The translations under genes were made by a program, and so were the position numbers. DNA of 64,000 nucleotides, taken from positions 14,220,221 to 14,284,220 of the forward strand of contig NC_061869.1 of assembly GCF_907164915.1 (NCBI RefSeq), written 5' to 3'. Numbering within the stretch: position 1 is the stretch's first letter; the number at the start of each line of letters is the position of its first letter. The notes below the pieces were generated by a model, which saw nothing but the letters and a program-made list of their open reading frames with translations, did no database searches and had not been told where the DNA came from. This stretch comes from Impatiens glandulifera (taxonomy: Eukaryota; Streptophyta; Magnoliopsida; Ericales; Balsaminaceae). Positions 14,142 through 26,330 of this stretch are shown here, one piece after another.

Positions 14142-14952
14142 GACTCAAGTATCCATTTACTCTCACATATATATCCAAATTAACCACAACTCTCGACCCG
14201 ACAAATTCAAATTAAGCATTATTATATATATAAATTATTTTGTTATGAATGTCACGCTTTCATCAAATTTTGCGTAGAATTTAAAATATAAAGTCTTAAT
14301 ATCTTAGTTGGTTAAAGGATTTTACTTATTCGGTTATGTTGCAAGTTTGAAACATACATATATTATTTCTAATTTTATTTTTAACTTTCAAGTTTATAGG
14401 CAGGTCAACCCACTATCCGACCTAAGTATTCCCTTTCAAGTTTATGGGAAGGTCAACCCACGAGATCCAACCCAAGTATCCGTTTACTCTCACATATATA
14501 TCCAAATTAACCGAAACTCTCAACCCGACAAATTCAAATTAAACATTATTATTATTATTATATATATATATAGATTATATTATTTTGAATGTCATGTTTT
14601 TATCAAATTTTGTGTATAATTTAAAATATAAAGTCTTATTAGCTTAGTTAGTTAATGAGTTTTACTTGGTTTGTTAGGTTGCACGTTCGAAACATACATA
14701 TAACATTTTTATTTTTATTTTTAACCTATTCAAATTTATGGGCGGGTCAACCCACAATCCGACTCAAATATCCATTTACTCTCACATATATATCCAAATT
14801 ATCCACAACTCTCGACTCAACAAATTCAAATTAAGCATTATTATTATATATATATATTGTTATGAATGTCGCACGTTTATCAAATTTTAGGTAGAATTTA
14901 AAATATAAAGTCTTATTAGTTTAGTTCATTAAAGGATTTTACTTGTTTTTTT
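14142..14952 (+). repeat. Second array of the tRNA-like 300-bp repeat family, about three units
   Basis: Three diverged units related to 4696-5381 share AAATATAAAGTCTT (at about 14285, 14625 and 14902), the A-box-like TTAGTTGGTTAA, the B-box-like RGTTYGAAACATACATAT, and GGGTCAACCCACAATCCGAC. The array begins abruptly inside unit 3 of the preceding repeat and stops near 14950, mid-unit. Confidence 0.7.
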
Positions 14953-15393
14953 AAATTAGGAAATGAAAAAATTAGGACGATTCAAAATATTTTTTTTGAA
15001 AATATTTTTAAAGCATTATTTTCCTAATGTTTTTTAGGACTATCCTTATTAGAATCGTTACCTAGTTATTTTTTGAAAAATTAGGAAATAAAAATATTTT
15101 GAGTGTACAAACGCATTTTAGAGATTATGTTTTTTTTAGTGTTTGATTACACGTGAGAAAGAATATCGACGTTATATCTCACTTGCCCGTTGAACGACTA
15201 TCCTTACTTTAAACTCTTGTCTATTTAAAATAATATTACTTTACACCTTATTTATTTATTACGTCTTAATAAATACGTCTAAGGATAAATTCAAGCATAT
15301 CTTATAACATTATTGATAATAAAAATTAGAAGTTTTTTTTGTTTCGAAAGTAGATGTAGATCTTTTTAGTTAAACCATGTTTGGGATGTATAA
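14953..15393. other. Intergenic, nothing identified
   Basis: No ORF. A short local repeat of the phrase AAATTAGGAAAT occurs around 14955 and 15080. Confidence 0.5.
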
Positions 15394-15535
15394 TTGCTTT
15401 CTTTTCAATTTCTTGTTTTCTTAAATTTATTTTCAGTTAATAGAGTTGTATTTTCCTAATTAGAGAGATACCATATTCAATTGGAGATAACAAAATATTG
15501 ATTTATCTCCTCAATTATCACATAATACCTTTGAT
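15394..15535 (+). repeat. Dispersed repeat, copy 2 (probable LTR end/leader of gypsy remnant)
   Basis: Matches 2986-3123 over its full length. It lies directly upstream of the decayed gag below, in the position of an LTR end plus leader. Confidence 0.6.
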
Positions 15536-15596
15536 TAATCACATAATAGAAACCTCAATCGAATACGTGATCCAATATACAACTTCCATGCAAGCT

Positions 15597-16860
15597 TCAT
15601 TGTAACAAAACATGGCTGAATTGAATAACAATATGGATCGAATTTTCAACGCCAAAAGACAAACTAACATCCATAGAATAAGGGTCTATTCTTGGACAAG
15701 AACCCCACCCATGGCTTTTGATGATGTTTCTCATCATGACCCTCCCCTCAATAAGACCTTCTATCAGCACCAACATCAATATGTTCCCTAACCCGACTCA
15801 TCAAAGTTGATTTTCTCCGGTTCGATGATACATATGTAGAGGGCTAATTTGTATTCATTAAGCATTTCTTTATGGTGGACAAAACTACTGATGTAACTTA
15901 AATTGACATTGAACCCATCCACTTTACTAGTGATGCTAGTGATGCCAGAATGTAGTATGAGTCATATTTTTAGCAACGGAACCATAGAAAAGTCATGACG
16001 TTAGACGTGTTTAAGAGAGACATTTTGTTGCAGTTCGGTCCTTCAATACATGAAACCCCAATGAGACAATTGATACACCTGAAACATGTTAGTCCTGTCT
16101 AAGAATACAATCTCCAATACATGACAATTTCCAAAAAACTGTATAGTATGCATAGGGAATACGTTATAGACTGATATCTGTCTAGATTGAGAGAGGAAAT
16201 CACAAATTTTATTAGACTACAGTTTCATGGGTCTTTAAATGAATCCATGTCGATGGTAAAAGTCTAAAAGCGACATACTGATTCCTGTTAAGCAACAGAC
16301 ACTTGTATAACGTTGAACCACCGTTGCTACCCAAGCCAACCAATGTTAAACTGGCCTGGCCAAGCACCAGTATAACCACATACTTCAAGCCAAATCCCTC
16401 GTATGCGCCTTCTTCCAATGTGAAGCAGTGACACATGAAGTAGTTATATACAATTGTAATGGATGAAAAGAGAAAGAAATGCCTCTATTACACTTGTGAT
16501 GAAAAATGGGAATCTAACCGCAAATGTAAATCAAAGTTATTCATGATATCGACTAATGACCAAGAAGACATACTAAGTTTCCAAAAAGCCACCCCATAGT
16601 CAGTTCTTGATAATTCCCCTCTTTTTCAGTTTGATGTAGGGGAAGAGCCTATCATTTTCTTGCACGCTTTGACTGGTTCTAAGAATTTTCAAATACTCTA
16701 GACTATTGGCAAGATCGGGAACCACTAATTGATACCGAAAAACATACATAACTACATAAAAGACAAGATCATGAAGAGTATAAACCACGAATGACTAAGT
16801 TTGAGAGATTTTGACATCTTACCTCGAGACATCACAATAAATATTATCTCCCAATAAGAG
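15597..16860 (+). pseudogene. Decayed Ty3/gypsy gag-protease remnant
   Basis: Frame-switched translation follows a plant gypsy gag and start of pol. It reads gag-like DVFKRDILLQFGPSIHE, EYNLQYMTISKKLYSM and LREEITNFIRLQF, then a worn zinc knuckle (CLYYTCDEKWESNRKCKSK). After that come FHALTGSKNFQIL and IGKIGNH, as in the protease lead-in of such elements. Many stops and frameshifts interrupt it, and no RT, RNase H or integrase remains. It is an old, truncated insertion, clearly dead. Confidence 0.75.
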
Positions 16861-16983
16861 TGTGTCTACTAGATTATTAGATTATAGATATCTTCGTTAA
16901 TAATTTTGAGCTTAGTTTGTAGTGGCCATTAATTTACTCAAAAATATGTAGTCTATTTTCCTCACTATTCCTAGGATTTGGGT
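16861..16983. other. Flank between gypsy remnant and hAT nest
   Basis: Short spacer. Its last eight bases, 16976-16983 (ATTTGGGT), are the left target-site copy of the hAT element that follows. Confidence 0.5.
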
Positions 16984-18101
16984 TAAGCATGGCAAATTTC
17001 TGGGTATATATAGGGCAACCCGAACTGAAACCGCCCCGAACTATATCCGAACTCACCTTGAAAACCGGTGCTTAAGGGACCTGAATTTTTCGTCCCCGAC
17101 CCAAATGTCATATATTATAAGAATCGATTTTTTATAAGAATCTGTTTGTTTAAAAAAGTATATTTTTAAATTTGAACATAATATTTGCAAGACTAGTTAA
17201 ATATTTAGAATTTAGAACCAATTAAGTTTATATATATTTAAAATTTTGGACTATTAAATATTTTGTTCACTTGTAAGTTAATTAGGATATGTTAAATAAT
17301 CATTTTTAGTAAATAAAAAATAGTTATTATTAAATTATTTTAAATTAATATTGTAAAATATTTAAAATATGAAGAGTTAAGTCTAAAATGTTAAAATTAT
17401 ATTATTTAAAAAAAATGATTACTAACGAATTTATAGTTATGATTATGAAAATATTGAAAAATTAATAAAAATAATAATAAAAAATTAAATATGATTTTAC
17501 TACAATTTTTTTTTGAGTATATCTCAATTATTATATTTGAAGATTAAAAAATTATTAGAGGTTCTTTATTAAAATTTTAATTTTTATAAATATATGTTAC
17601 TTACTATCTAATATATAGATTTTTATTTAATTATTTTGTTTAAATAGATGTTATCTTGTATTATTTTTAATTTAATTTTGTATATATAATTTTTATTTAA
17701 ATTAATGATAACTAATTTCTTATATAACTCTTTTTTAATCTAAAACAATTACAATTTTAACATTTGAATAGAACATTAAATAAAGTATATTTTAACTTTT
17801 TTTTCTAATACAATTAAAATTTTAATATTTTGAATAAAACATTAAATAAAGGAAAATTTTGACCGTTTAAACTTTTGAATAAGTTTAGTTGGTAATTTAA
17901 TTTATATATGTCATCTATTTATTTAAATTATATTGACACATCACTAATTGAGAATATTAAAATAAATAAATTCAGATATTTTTCCTTTACCTGAAACCGA
18001 CTCCGAATCAATTTTTCGGACCCAAAATTATCCGAAACCGAAAATCAAAATAATTATCTAAACCAATTAGTTCGGTTCTTTCGGATAACCGACCCGTTAG
18101 G

Positions 18102-19505
18102 CAGTGGCGGACCCAGAAATATTTTCTCGGGGGGGCCAAATACATAATAACGTAGCATTTTTTGGCTATCAAATAAATTCATTTTTTAAATTAAAATTCT
18201 ACTCGATAATTACATAAAAATACTAACAAGCACAATTACTAAATTATTCTTGTCCATGAGTCGGTACAAAAGAAGACAAAATATCTTCGTTACGTTAACT
18301 ATACCAATCAATCAATTCAAGAAAATTAACTTTATTTGATGAACTACTTGACTCATATGTCCTCGAAAAGGTAATCCTTGTCTCAATAGAAAGCGTGTTA
18401 CATCAAACATTGTCGTTTAACGGGTGCGATAATTTATTTCTATATCATGACCATGTGTATGTAAAACGTTTCTCACGTTATGTCTTTGATCTTAAAATGA
18501 TTCAAATTGAACTTTAGCTTCATTATGACAATTATTTGAAGTTCTCATATGACGATTGAATCTTTCTAATGCCCTTTTCCAATTTTTGTACTCATCTCCT
18601 ATAAATGTATCATCTACGTTTTCTCTATTTAAAGGCTTGAAAAGATAACACCAAAAACAAAATGATGCATCTTTTGATATGCTATATTCTAACCATGTAT
18701 ATTTGATAAGTAACATTAGACTCGTTAGTAGGCTCATTAATTGATTGAGAAGACTAATGTTGGTCATGTGATGTAGAAATACAAATTCGTTTATAGAACA
18801 TCTCCATTATTCTATATCCTACATAAAATAAATAATTAAAAATAAATATGTGTCACAACCCTTGGCCCCTAAATAAAATCTAACAAATATATTTATTTGT
18901 TGAAATAATTTAAAACTAATTTAAAATTAAGAAATATAAAATAATATTTTATCCTTATATTTATATAAATTGTTATTTTACCCTTATATTTATAAATAAT
19001 TTATATTATTAATTATATTAAAATAAATAATATATATATAAATAAATAAATTATAATATAAATGTAGTTTTAAAATAAATAATAATATTATATGATTTTC
19101 ATTATTTTTTATATAATTCTTTTTATTTTAACTTATATAAATAAATTTTATTTATATATTAACTAAAATTTATGTATTATTATAAATATGGTTTCTTAGA
19201 AAATATTTTTTTTATAAAATAAAATATTAATAATAATTACTTTAATAAAATTATAATTGAAATTAGAATAATATAATTATGAATTAGTTTTTTTTTTTAT
19301 TATTTTTTATAAAAGAAAGTGTTAGTTTATTATAAATATTAGAAAATAGTGTGAGAGGCAGAGTTTGATCACCTGACCTTTACTATATATTTCAGCTCCA
19401 AAACCAGCAGGACAAAACTTAATTTGGTAAACATATATATAAAATATCTTAAAAGTTTTATCTTGGTTGGGGGAGGCCCGGGCCCCCCTTGTAGGTCCGC
19501 CACTG
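18102..19505 (-). mobile_element. TTF-type hAT element, internally deleted
   Basis: Termini CAGTGGCGGACC (18102-18113) and its complement GGTCCGCCACTG (19494-19505) are a 12-base perfect inverted repeat of the CAGTGGCGGA class seen in plant hATs encoding TTF-type zinc-finger transposases. The 8-base flanks CCGTTAGG and CAGTCAAG agree at 5 of 8 positions, a weak or eroded target duplication. The inside is mostly AT-rich non-coding with a transposase N-terminal fragment, so the element cannot move itself. Confidence 0.75.
18492..18767 (-). pseudogene. TTF zinc-finger fragment of a hAT transposase
   Basis: 91 codons including YTWLEYSISKDASFCFWCYL, FKPLNRENVDDTFI and YKNWKRALERFNRHMRTSN. This is the conserved TTF zinc-finger block near the N-terminus of plant hAT transposases, where the finger recognises the element's ends. 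The catalytic RNase H-like domain and the C-terminal dimerisation domain are absent. A short surviving piece within a deletion derivative. Confidence 0.8.
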
Positions 19506-19532
19506 CAGTCAAGAATCTTTTTCCATGCCTAT

Positions 19533-19934
19533 TGTCATGGCCCCCTTGACCAGCTAACCCAAGAGGCTTAATCACCCATGAAGGCCCAAACCAAAGAACA
19601 TTCTAGAAAGCTAGAATGCCTTGTGAGTCATTTAATGTGGTGGTGGTTATTAGGGTGGTAGTTGGATAGTAACTCATTATTGTGGTGGTTGGCTAGTACA
19701 CCACTAATGAGGTAGTTGGGTAATTAATGTAGTAGTTGAGATTAACACTATAAATACCTTTGAGGTATACCTTTGTAAAGCATCAAGTATTTTATCAATA
19801 TAATTACTTTCTCTCTCTAAAAGTTCTTGTGTTTATTCAAGTGTTGCATTGAGAAAGGCTGACTAGTTATTGATCTTACGAAGATAATAACTAGTGCCGC
19901 ACGGTTCGTTGGAGAAAAGACCAAGTCCGTGACA
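19533..19934 (+). repeat. 5' LTR of chromovirus
   Basis: 402 bases, TG...CA bounded. TATAAATA at 19749-19756 is the likely promoter TATA box, with a CTCTCTCT tract downstream. Tandem TGGTGGTGGTTA-type repeats lie in the U3 part. Confidence 0.97.
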
Positions 19935-19936
19935 AT

Positions 19937-19948
19937 TGGTATCAGAGC
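19937..19948 (+). other. Primer-binding site, initiator tRNA-Met
   Basis: TGGTATCAGAGC, two bases after the 5' LTR, is the standard plant tRNA-iMet primer site for minus-strand DNA synthesis. Confidence 0.95.
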
Positions 19949-19952
19949 GGAA

Positions 19953-22900
19953 ATGACGAAGAGATCGGATGAAAGTTCAAAGGTCGTGGATGAAGTAGAG
20001 AACCTTCCCCACGGGACCGGAGAAGATGGTAGGATCTCTCGCAAGGTTCAAACGGGAGGATCCAAAGCTACTAAAGAAAGAGAGAGATCAAGGGACGCTA
20101 TCGTTGACATTATCGCCAGGCTGGAGAAGGTAGAACTCACAATGGCGTATGGACAAGATAATGTTGGGGACCTAGAGGAACGCATTGCCGAGCTTGAGAA
20201 AGAGAGAGACGAGCTCCGGGAAGGAATGCAAGGTGCCCTAAACGAGGGCTTGTCAAAATGTCAAGAGCAGGCTCAGATCATGGAGAAAACCCTCATTGGT
20301 GAAATCAATACCTTGACCGAGAAACTCGAGGTAATGTCGTCTAAACTACAAGCCACCGAAGAGGATGTGGCGTTACTCAAAAAGGCGGTTGCGCAAGAGT
20401 GCGGACGTGCGTCTGTTGGAGTCCCCAATCCGACAAGGATAGATGTTCCAAGGCCTAAAGCGTATTTAGGCGAGAGGAATGCGAAAGAGATTGATAATTT
20501 CTTATGGGGTCTGGACCAGTACTTCAAAGCACTCGGCCTGGTAGAAGAGGCGAGGAAGATAGATACTGCCACGACCTACTTGGAAGACACCGCAATGTTA
20601 TGGTGGAGGCGAAGGAGTAGCGACATAGAAAGAGGTACGTGTTCTATTAACACGTGGACCGAATTCAAGGAAGAACTCAAGCGGCAGTTTTATCCTGAAA
20701 ATGCTATTCGAGAGGCAAGAGCCAAGTTGCGGCGACTCTCACATAGGGGGAGTATCAAGGAATACGTCAAGGAATTCATTGCCACTCTCCTTGAGATCCC
20801 CAACTACTCGGACGAAGAAGCTTTGTTTGCCTTCACCGATGGTCTACAAATGTGGGCTAAACTAGAGTTAGAACGGCGTGGCGTCCAAGATCTAAACACC
20901 GCCATTGCTGTGGCTGAATCTCTAGTTGAAATGCGAAGACAAGACAACACAAAATCGACCCACGACAGGAGCGACAAGGGGAAGAACGGTAGAGATCGTT
21001 TTCACAATAGGGAAGCTCCATCTAAGTTCACCAAACCCAATAGTGGAGATCAGGACGAGAAAAGTGGGGAGAGACCCCGAATAAAATGCTACTTTTGCGA
21101 AGGACCACATAAAGCAAGAGAATGCCCCACGAAAAACAAACTATCTGCATTATTGGAGGAGCAGGAACGCCTTCATGAAGAGGCGCGATTGGGGTCGCTA
21201 CATCTCCTCAGTTCTATCAAAGCCAAGTTCGAAGAACCAAAATCCGCGAAGAAGGGACGATTGTTCGTGGAAACTAAAGTGGGAAACCACACGGTTAAAG
21301 CTTTATTGGACACGGGAGCCAACAGTAACTTTCTAGAGGCAAAAGAGGCGGAAAGATTGGGGATCGATTACACCAAAGAGAAGGGGTGGCTGAAAGCGGT
21401 CAATTCGGCACCAAGTGCGACACATGGCGTTGCTCGTGATGTAAGAGTCAACTTGGGAGAATGGACTGGAGTCTTAGACTTTTCCATTGTTGACATGGAC
21501 GATCACAAAATGGTCCTTGGCATAGAGTTTCTAGACAAGGTAAATGCTTTCCCACTTCCTTTTGCAAATAGTATGTGCATTCTAGAGCAAGGCAATACTT
21601 GCATGATTCCTTTAACAAGGGAAGGCAAGATAGAAGCTAGACAGCTTTCTGCCATGCAACTCTCAAAAGGCATGAAGAAAGCTCGTCCAACTTTCCTTGT
21701 TAGCCTGAAGGAAGATGAGAAAAGCGTGTCCCAAGAGAAGACACCTCTAGAAGTCACGAAGGTTCTAGAGAGGTTTCAAGACGTAATGCCCGCTGAGCTG
21801 CCAAAGAAACTCCCTCCGAAGAGAGAGGTGGACCACAAAATAGAGTTAGCCGAAGGTACTAAACCACCAGCAGCGGTCCCTTATCGCATGGCACCCCCCG
21901 AATTGGAGGAGCTGAGGAAGCAATTAAAGGAGCTGTTGGACGCGGGATATATCAAGCCGTCCAAAGCACCTTATGGAGCACCAGTACTTTTCCAAAAGAA
22001 GCAAGATGGGTCGCTTCGAATGTGCATTGATTACCGAGCTCTCAACAAGTTGACGATAAAGAACAAGTACCCTATCCCGTTGATTGCTGACTTGTTCGAC
22101 CAACTTGGTGATGCGAAGTGGTTTACAAAATTGGATCTACGGTCGGGGTACTACCAAGTAAGAATAGCGGAAGGAGACGAGCCCAAAACCGCATGTGTTA
22201 CGAGGTATGGATCTTTTGAGTTCTTAGTTATGCCTTTTGGTTTGACGAATGCTCCTGCTACATTCTGTACCTTGATGAATCGAGTCTTCCAACCTTTCCT
22301 GGACAAGTTTGTTGTGGTGTACCTAGACGATATTGTCATATATAGCAGAACATTGGAGGATCATCTACAACACCTACAACAAGTTTTCCAGGTATTAAGG
22401 GAAAATGAGTTGTTCGTCAAGAAAGAGAAGTGTGAATTCGCAAGGCCAGAAGTGATGTTCTTGGGGCATATTGTGGGAAGGGGTCAACTCCGGATGGACA
22501 AGGCCAAGGTGCGAGCCATTGAAGAGTGGAATCCACCGAGGAAGGTTACTGAGCTGCGATCTTTCCTCGGCCTTATCAATTACTATCGGAAGTTTATAAA
22601 GGGGTATTCATCGATCGCATCCCCATTAACGGACCTATTAAAAAAGAATAAGTCGTGGAATTGGGATACGAGATGCAACGAGGCCTTTGAGAAGCTGAAA
22701 CAGGCAGTGATGGAGGAACCCGTGTTGGTACTACCAAACCACACCATGGCTTACGAAATCCACACAGATGCCTCAGATTTCGCCCTTGGTGGAGTGTTGA
22801 TGCAAGAGGGACACCCCGTCGCCTATGAGAGTCGCAAGCTCAATGATGCGGAACGTCGGTACACCGTCCAAGAAAAGGAGATGACTGCGGTTGTCCATTG

Positions 22901-24605
22901 CTTGCGAACATGGAGACACTACTTGTTGGGGGCTAAGTTTGTCGTGAAGACCGACAATGTGGCAACAAGTTATTTCCTCACTCAAAAGAAGTTAACTCCA
23001 AAACAAGCAAGGTGGCAAGCTTTTCTCGCAGAGTTCGACTTCATTATGGAGTATAAACCGGGAAAAGTCAACTTGGTAGCAGACGCCCTGAGTAGGAAGG
23101 CGGAGTTAGCCGCAATCACAAGTGCTAATTTTCCTTTAGTAGATCAAATCAAGGAAGGAATTGAGCACGACCCACAAGCCAAGAGTTTAAAAGAATTGGC
23201 AGAGAAAGGGAAGACTCGCCAATTTTGGATAAGAGATGGAATACTCATTACCAAAGGAGATAGAATCTATGTACCAAGGTGGGAAGGATTAAGGAAAGCC
23301 ATTCTAAAGGAGTGTCACGACTCAAGATGGGCTGGACATCCAGGAACACATCGTACATTGGCGCTAGTAGAACGTGGGTATTATTGGCCTCAGATGAGAG
23401 ACGACATTGAAGTCTATGTTAAGACGTGTCTTGTGTGTCAACAAGATAAGGTGGATCAACACAAGACTACGGGATTGCTAGAGCCATTGCCAACCCCGGA
23501 GAGACCTTGGGAAAGCATTTCCATGGACTTCATCACTTGCCTACCCAAGTCTGATGGGTGTAGCAACATAATGGTTGTGGTGGATCGATTTAGCAAATAC
23601 GGAGTGTTCATCCCCATGACGACAAAGTTCACGGCTGAAGATGCAGCTCGATCATTTTTCAAGTATGTGATGAAATATTGGGGCATTCCAAAATCCATTG
23701 TGAGCGACCGAGATACTCGCTTCACTGGAAGGTTTTGGATGGAGTTGTTCAAGCTTATGGGATCCGAACTCAACTTCTCAACTAGCTTTCACCCGCAAAC
23801 CGACGGACAAACAGAAAGGGTGAACGCCTTACTCGAGTTGTTCTTAAGGCACTACGTGAGCGCCAACCAAAAAGACTGGACAAAATTGCTTGACATAGCC
23901 CAATTTTCATACAATCTGCAAAAAAGTGAATCAACAGGGGGAAGTCCCTTTGAGATAGCTACAGGTCAACAACCCTTAACTCCACACACTTTGGCGATGG
24001 GATACAAAGGCCCAAGTCCTACGGCCTTTAAGTTCGCCAAAGGATGGCATGAGGAAGCTGACATAGTACGAGCCCACCTCGCCAAGGCCGCCAAAAGAAT
24101 GAAGAAATGGGCGGACAAGAAGAGAAGGCACTTGGAGTTCGAAGAAGGAGACCAAGTGATGGTAAAACTCCTCCTTCATCAAGGGAGACACTTTTCGCAA
24201 GTTCACAAGGGACTGGTGAGGCGGTATGAAGGCCCTTTCATCGTGGAGAAACGGATTGGAAAGCTGGCCTATCGCTTAAAATTACCGACACATCTGGAAA
24301 TGCATCCCGTATTCCACGTAAGTTTACTAAAACCTTATCATGAAGATAAAGAAGATCCAAGTAGAGGTGAATCAAAACGAGCTCCCACGGCAATCACTAC
24401 CGTACCCGAAAAAGAAGCCGAAGAGATATTGGCACATCGGGTCATACCGAGGAGGGGTACCCACCCAAGTTATGTCGAATACTTTGTGAAGTGGAAGGGA
24501 CTACCGGAAAGTGAAGCCAGTTGGGAACACGAATTAGTACTATGGAACTTCAAAGACGTCATTCATAGCTATAAGGAGGACGCGACGAGGACGTCGCCAG
24601 ATTGA
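19953..24605 (+). CDS. Chromovirus gag-pol polyprotein, intact, 1550 aa
   Basis: Single open frame from the first ATG after the primer site; the frame is open upstream, but only from a GTG inside the LTR. Order: coiled-coil rich N-terminus (about 80-150); gag capsid region (about 160-330); CX2CX3HX4C zinc knuckle (C379-C391); aspartic protease with DTGAN (D453); reverse transcriptase with YLDD (790-793); RNase H (D939, E976, D1001, D1044); integrase with CX2C (C1159, C1162) and catalytic D1192, D1252 and E1288 (D-X59-D-X35-E). The C-terminal chromodomain (about 1490-1545) has [16 protein letters not shown]. All catalytic residues are present with no stop or frameshift. The chromodomain is expected to steer integration to heterochromatin. 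Confidence 0.97.
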   Translation: MTKRSDESSKVVDEVENLPHGTGEDGRISRKVQTGGSKATKERERSRDAIVDIIARLEKVELTMAYGQDNVGDLEERIAELEKERDELREGMQGALNEGLSKCQEQAQIMEKTLIGEINTLTEKLEVMSSKLQATEEDVALLKKAVAQECGRASVGVPNPTRIDVPRPKAYLGERNAKEIDNFLWGLDQYFKALGLVEEARKIDTATTYLEDTAMLWWRRRSSDIERGTCSINTWTEFKEELKRQFYPENAIREARAKLRRLSHRGSIKEYVKEFIATLLEIPNYSDEEALFAFTDGLQMWAKLELERRGVQDLNTAIAVAESLVEMRRQDNTKSTHDRSDKGKNGRDRFHNREAPSKFTKPNSGDQDEKSGERPRIKCYFCEGPHKARECPTKNKLSALLEEQERLHEEARLGSLHLLSSIKAKFEEPKSAKKGRLFVETKVGNHTVKALLDTGANSNFLEAKEAERLGIDYTKEKGWLKAVNSAPSATHGVARDVRVNLGEWTGVLDFSIVDMDDHKMVLGIEFLDKVNAFPLPFANSMCILEQGNTCMIPLTREGKIEARQLSAMQLSKGMKKARPTFLVSLKEDEKSVSQEKTPLEVTKVLERFQDVMPAELPKKLPPKREVDHKIELAEGTKPPAAVPYRMAPPELEELRKQLKELLDAGYIKPSKAPYGAPVLFQKKQDGSLRMCIDYRALNKLTIKNKYPIPLIADLFDQLGDAKWFTKLDLRSGYYQVRIAEGDEPKTACVTRYGSFEFLVMPFGLTNAPATFCTLMNRVFQPFLDKFVVVYLDDIVIYSRTLEDHLQHLQQVFQVLRENELFVKKEKCEFARPEVMFLGHIVGRGQLRMDKAKVRAIEEWNPPRKVTELRSFLGLINYYRKFIKGYSSIASPLTDLLKKNKSWNWDTRCNEAFEKLKQAVMEEPVLVLPNHTMAYEIHTDASDFALGGVLMQEGHPVAYESRKLNDAERRYTVQEKEMTAVVHCLRTWRHYLLGAKFVVKTDNVATSYFLTQKKLTPKQARWQAFLAEFDFIMEYKPGKVNLVADALSRKAELAAITSANFPLVDQIKEGIEHDPQAKSLKELAEKGKTRQFWIRDGILITKGDRIYVPRWEGLRKAILKECHDSRWAGHPGTHRTLALVERGYYWPQMRDDIEVYVKTCLVCQQDKVDQHKTTGLLEPLPTPERPWESISMDFITCLPKSDGCSNIMVVVDRFSKYGVFIPMTTKFTAEDAARSFFKYVMKYWGIPKSIVSDRDTRFTGRFWMELFKLMGSELNFSTSFHPQTDGQTERVNALLELFLRHYVSANQKDWTKLLDIAQFSYNLQKSESTGGSPFEIATGQQPLTPHTLAMGYKGPSPTAFKFAKGWHEEADIVRAHLAKAAKRMKKWADKKRRHLEFEEGDQVMVKLLLHQGRHFSQVHKGLVRRYEGPFIVEKRIGKLAYRLKLPTHLEMHPVFHVSLLKPYHEDKEDPSRGESKRAPTAITTVPEKEAEEILAHRVIPRRGTHPSYVEYFVKWKGLPESEASWEHELVLWNFKDVIHSYKEDATRTSPD

Positions 24606-24616
24606 GTGGGGGAGAA
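24606..24616 (+). other. Polypurine tract of chromovirus
   Basis: GTGGGGGAGAA directly abuts the 3' LTR and follows the stop codon by no bases. It primes plus-strand synthesis. Confidence 0.9.
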
Positions 24617-25018
24617 TGTCATGGCCCCCTTGACCAGCTAACCCAAGAGGCTTAATCACCCATGAAGGCCCAAACCAAAGAACATTCTAGAAAGCTAGAA
24701 TGCCTTGTGAGTCATTTAATGTGGTGGTGGTTATTAGGGTGGTAGTTGGATAGTAACTCATTATTGTGGTGGTTGGCTAGTACACCACTAATGAGGTAGT
24801 TGGGTAATTAATGTAGTAGTTGAGATTAACACTATAAATACCTTTGAGGTATACCTTTGTAAAGCATCAAGTATTTTATCAATATAATTACTTTCTCTCT
24901 CTAAAAGTTCTTGTGTTTATTCAAGTGTTGCATTGAGAAAGGCTGACTAGTTATTGATCTTACGAAGATAATAACTAGTGCCACACGGTTCGTTGGAGAA
25001 AAGACCAAGTCCGTGACA
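24617..25018 (+). repeat. 3' LTR of chromovirus
   Basis: 402 bases, identical to the 5' LTR except for A at 24983. Confidence 0.97.
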
Positions 25019-25022
25019 CTAT

Positions 25023-25651
25023 TTGGGGGTGTTACAAATAATCTCATAAGGTTTAAAGCAAACTATCAAAGCAGTTATATTAAAGATTATACTATTTTAT
25101 AACCATTGATGAGCTTGATTGAATAATACGATTGAGTTAATTATGAAAACAATATTACAGAAACACAATTTACCTTTTTCTTATATCAAATTACAAACGA
25201 CCGAACAAGCTTTTAATCTAAATAAAATAATACACAATATTTAATTAGTTTCTGAAAGAATTCTATCCAAATCCTTAGGGATTTATGCTGTATTGTTTAT
25301 AGAGTTGAAATATGGAAACTAAATACTGCATAAATATGTATTTTCATATTTAAGTCCATGAATAAGTAAATATAAAGTTTATCAATAACAAAAACCGAGG
25401 CATACTAATGATACTATATGCATTGTTTCTAAAGAGATTTTGCCTACTCATAGTCATAGTTAATAATTTGATATGGGAGGATTTTGATGATTATTGCTTA
25501 TTTATTTTTGTGAAAGAAAATCGTGATTAATTTATTGTTTATTTATTTTGATTTATCACTGGTTCTAGCATAATTTTGGAGTCCATGTGTAGTGTAGAAG
25601 GAGAGAGGAGGGAGATGTAACATGCTTGATTATATTAACTATAGGTATAGT
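25023..25651. other. Intergenic, nothing identified
   Basis: Host sequence resumes after the chromovirus target duplication. AT-rich, with no supported gene. Confidence 0.5.
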
Positions 25652-25755
25652 TAGAGCGGTTAGATGGGTCAACCCATTACGATTAGACGGGTCAATCCAT
25701 TACGGTTAGACGGGTCAACCTATGACGGGGCGGGTCTACCTACCAGAACTCATCT
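25652..25755 (+). repeat. Isolated hAT terminal fragment
   Basis: TAGAGCGGTTAGATGGGTCAA opens a stretch with three GGTCAAYCC repeats and CTACCAGAACTCATC. It matches the left end of the hAT at 26331, but no matching right end follows. It is a truncated relative or a duplicated end. Confidence 0.65.
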
Positions 25756-26330
25756 CTTTTGATTAGGTATATATAATATTCTAAGTTTTTAAGTTGAATA
25801 ATTCTATGAAGTTGAATGTGTGTTTCTTTAAACAAACTCCAACTTGAAGATATGATGTAAGTTTATGGTTACTGAAATTATTAAGAACTCTTCTTGATGA
25901 TGTATATTTAATCTTGGTTATTTAAGTCTACTCTTCATTATAGTTCAAATACAGAATTTTAATCGCAACTTGACTTATTCTTTCTTTTTTTTTCCATTTT
26001 TTTTTACTCATTCATTATTTTTCCTTATGAAAATTTAACATAGAAAATAAAAATAAAAAGAAAAGAAAAAAAAACTTAAATATAATTAATTGGTTCGAAG
26101 ATTTTAGGACAAACAATAAAGTCTCCACATGAATCCACGGATTTTCCAAATTTAATTTTCGACATCGTCATGATAATGATATTGTGAATAATCTTAAACG
26201 ACATAATTTGATTGTTAAATGTTCTCCGATATCTTTGGAATTAGATAGTTCAACAGAAAATTATAAGGACGTACAAAGACCCATCTTGTAAGTCTAATTT
26301 TTTTAGTCGTCTCGATCCATGTATTCCAGT
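25756..26330 (-). other. AT-rich spacer, possibly LINE 3' remnant
   Basis: No ORF of substance. If the hAT at 26331-30521 is removed, minus-strand sequence here would continue the LINE remnant at 30530-31125. Short pieces such as GSRRLKKLDLQ are compatible with that, weakly. Confidence 0.3.

Larger units (their letters stand above)
16984..19530. mobile_element. Non-autonomous hAT-like element, interrupted twice
   Basis: The left end TAAGCATGG and the right end (complement AGGCATGG, 19523-19530) form short inverted termini. Both are followed inward by CCGAA/CCGAC-rich subterminal sequence typical of hAT ends. The interior is AT-rich and has no ORF. A TTF-type hAT (18102-19505) sits about 25 bases inside the right end, and a chromovirus is inserted 2 bp beyond it, within the right target copy. 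Removing the chromovirus and one copy of its CTAT duplication gives a right flank of ATTTGGGG, matching the left flank ATTTGGGT at 7 of 8 bases, as expected of the 8-bp hAT target duplication. Confidence 0.7.
19533..25018 (+). mobile_element. Complete Ty3/gypsy chromovirus (LTR retrotransposon)
   Basis: A 5486-bp element with 402-bp LTRs at both ends (TGTCATGG...CCGTGACA), a tRNA-Met primer site, one long gag-pol frame and a polypurine tract. The LTRs differ at a single position (G at 19899, A at 24983; a CG to CA change), so insertion is recent: roughly 0.1 million years at the commonly used plant LTR rate of 1.3e-8 per site per year. CTAT flanks both ends (19529-19532, 25019-25022); gypsy elements usually give 5 bp, so the duplication is 4 bp or slightly shifted. 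It looks autonomous. The chromovirus assignment rests on the chromodomain; I suspect the Galadriel branch but cannot confirm it. Confidence 0.97.

Noticed and set aside
19929..19952. Upstream GTG start for the chromovirus polyprotein
   Set aside because: It lies in the 5' LTR end and primer site. The first ATG after the primer site (19953) is the sensible start.
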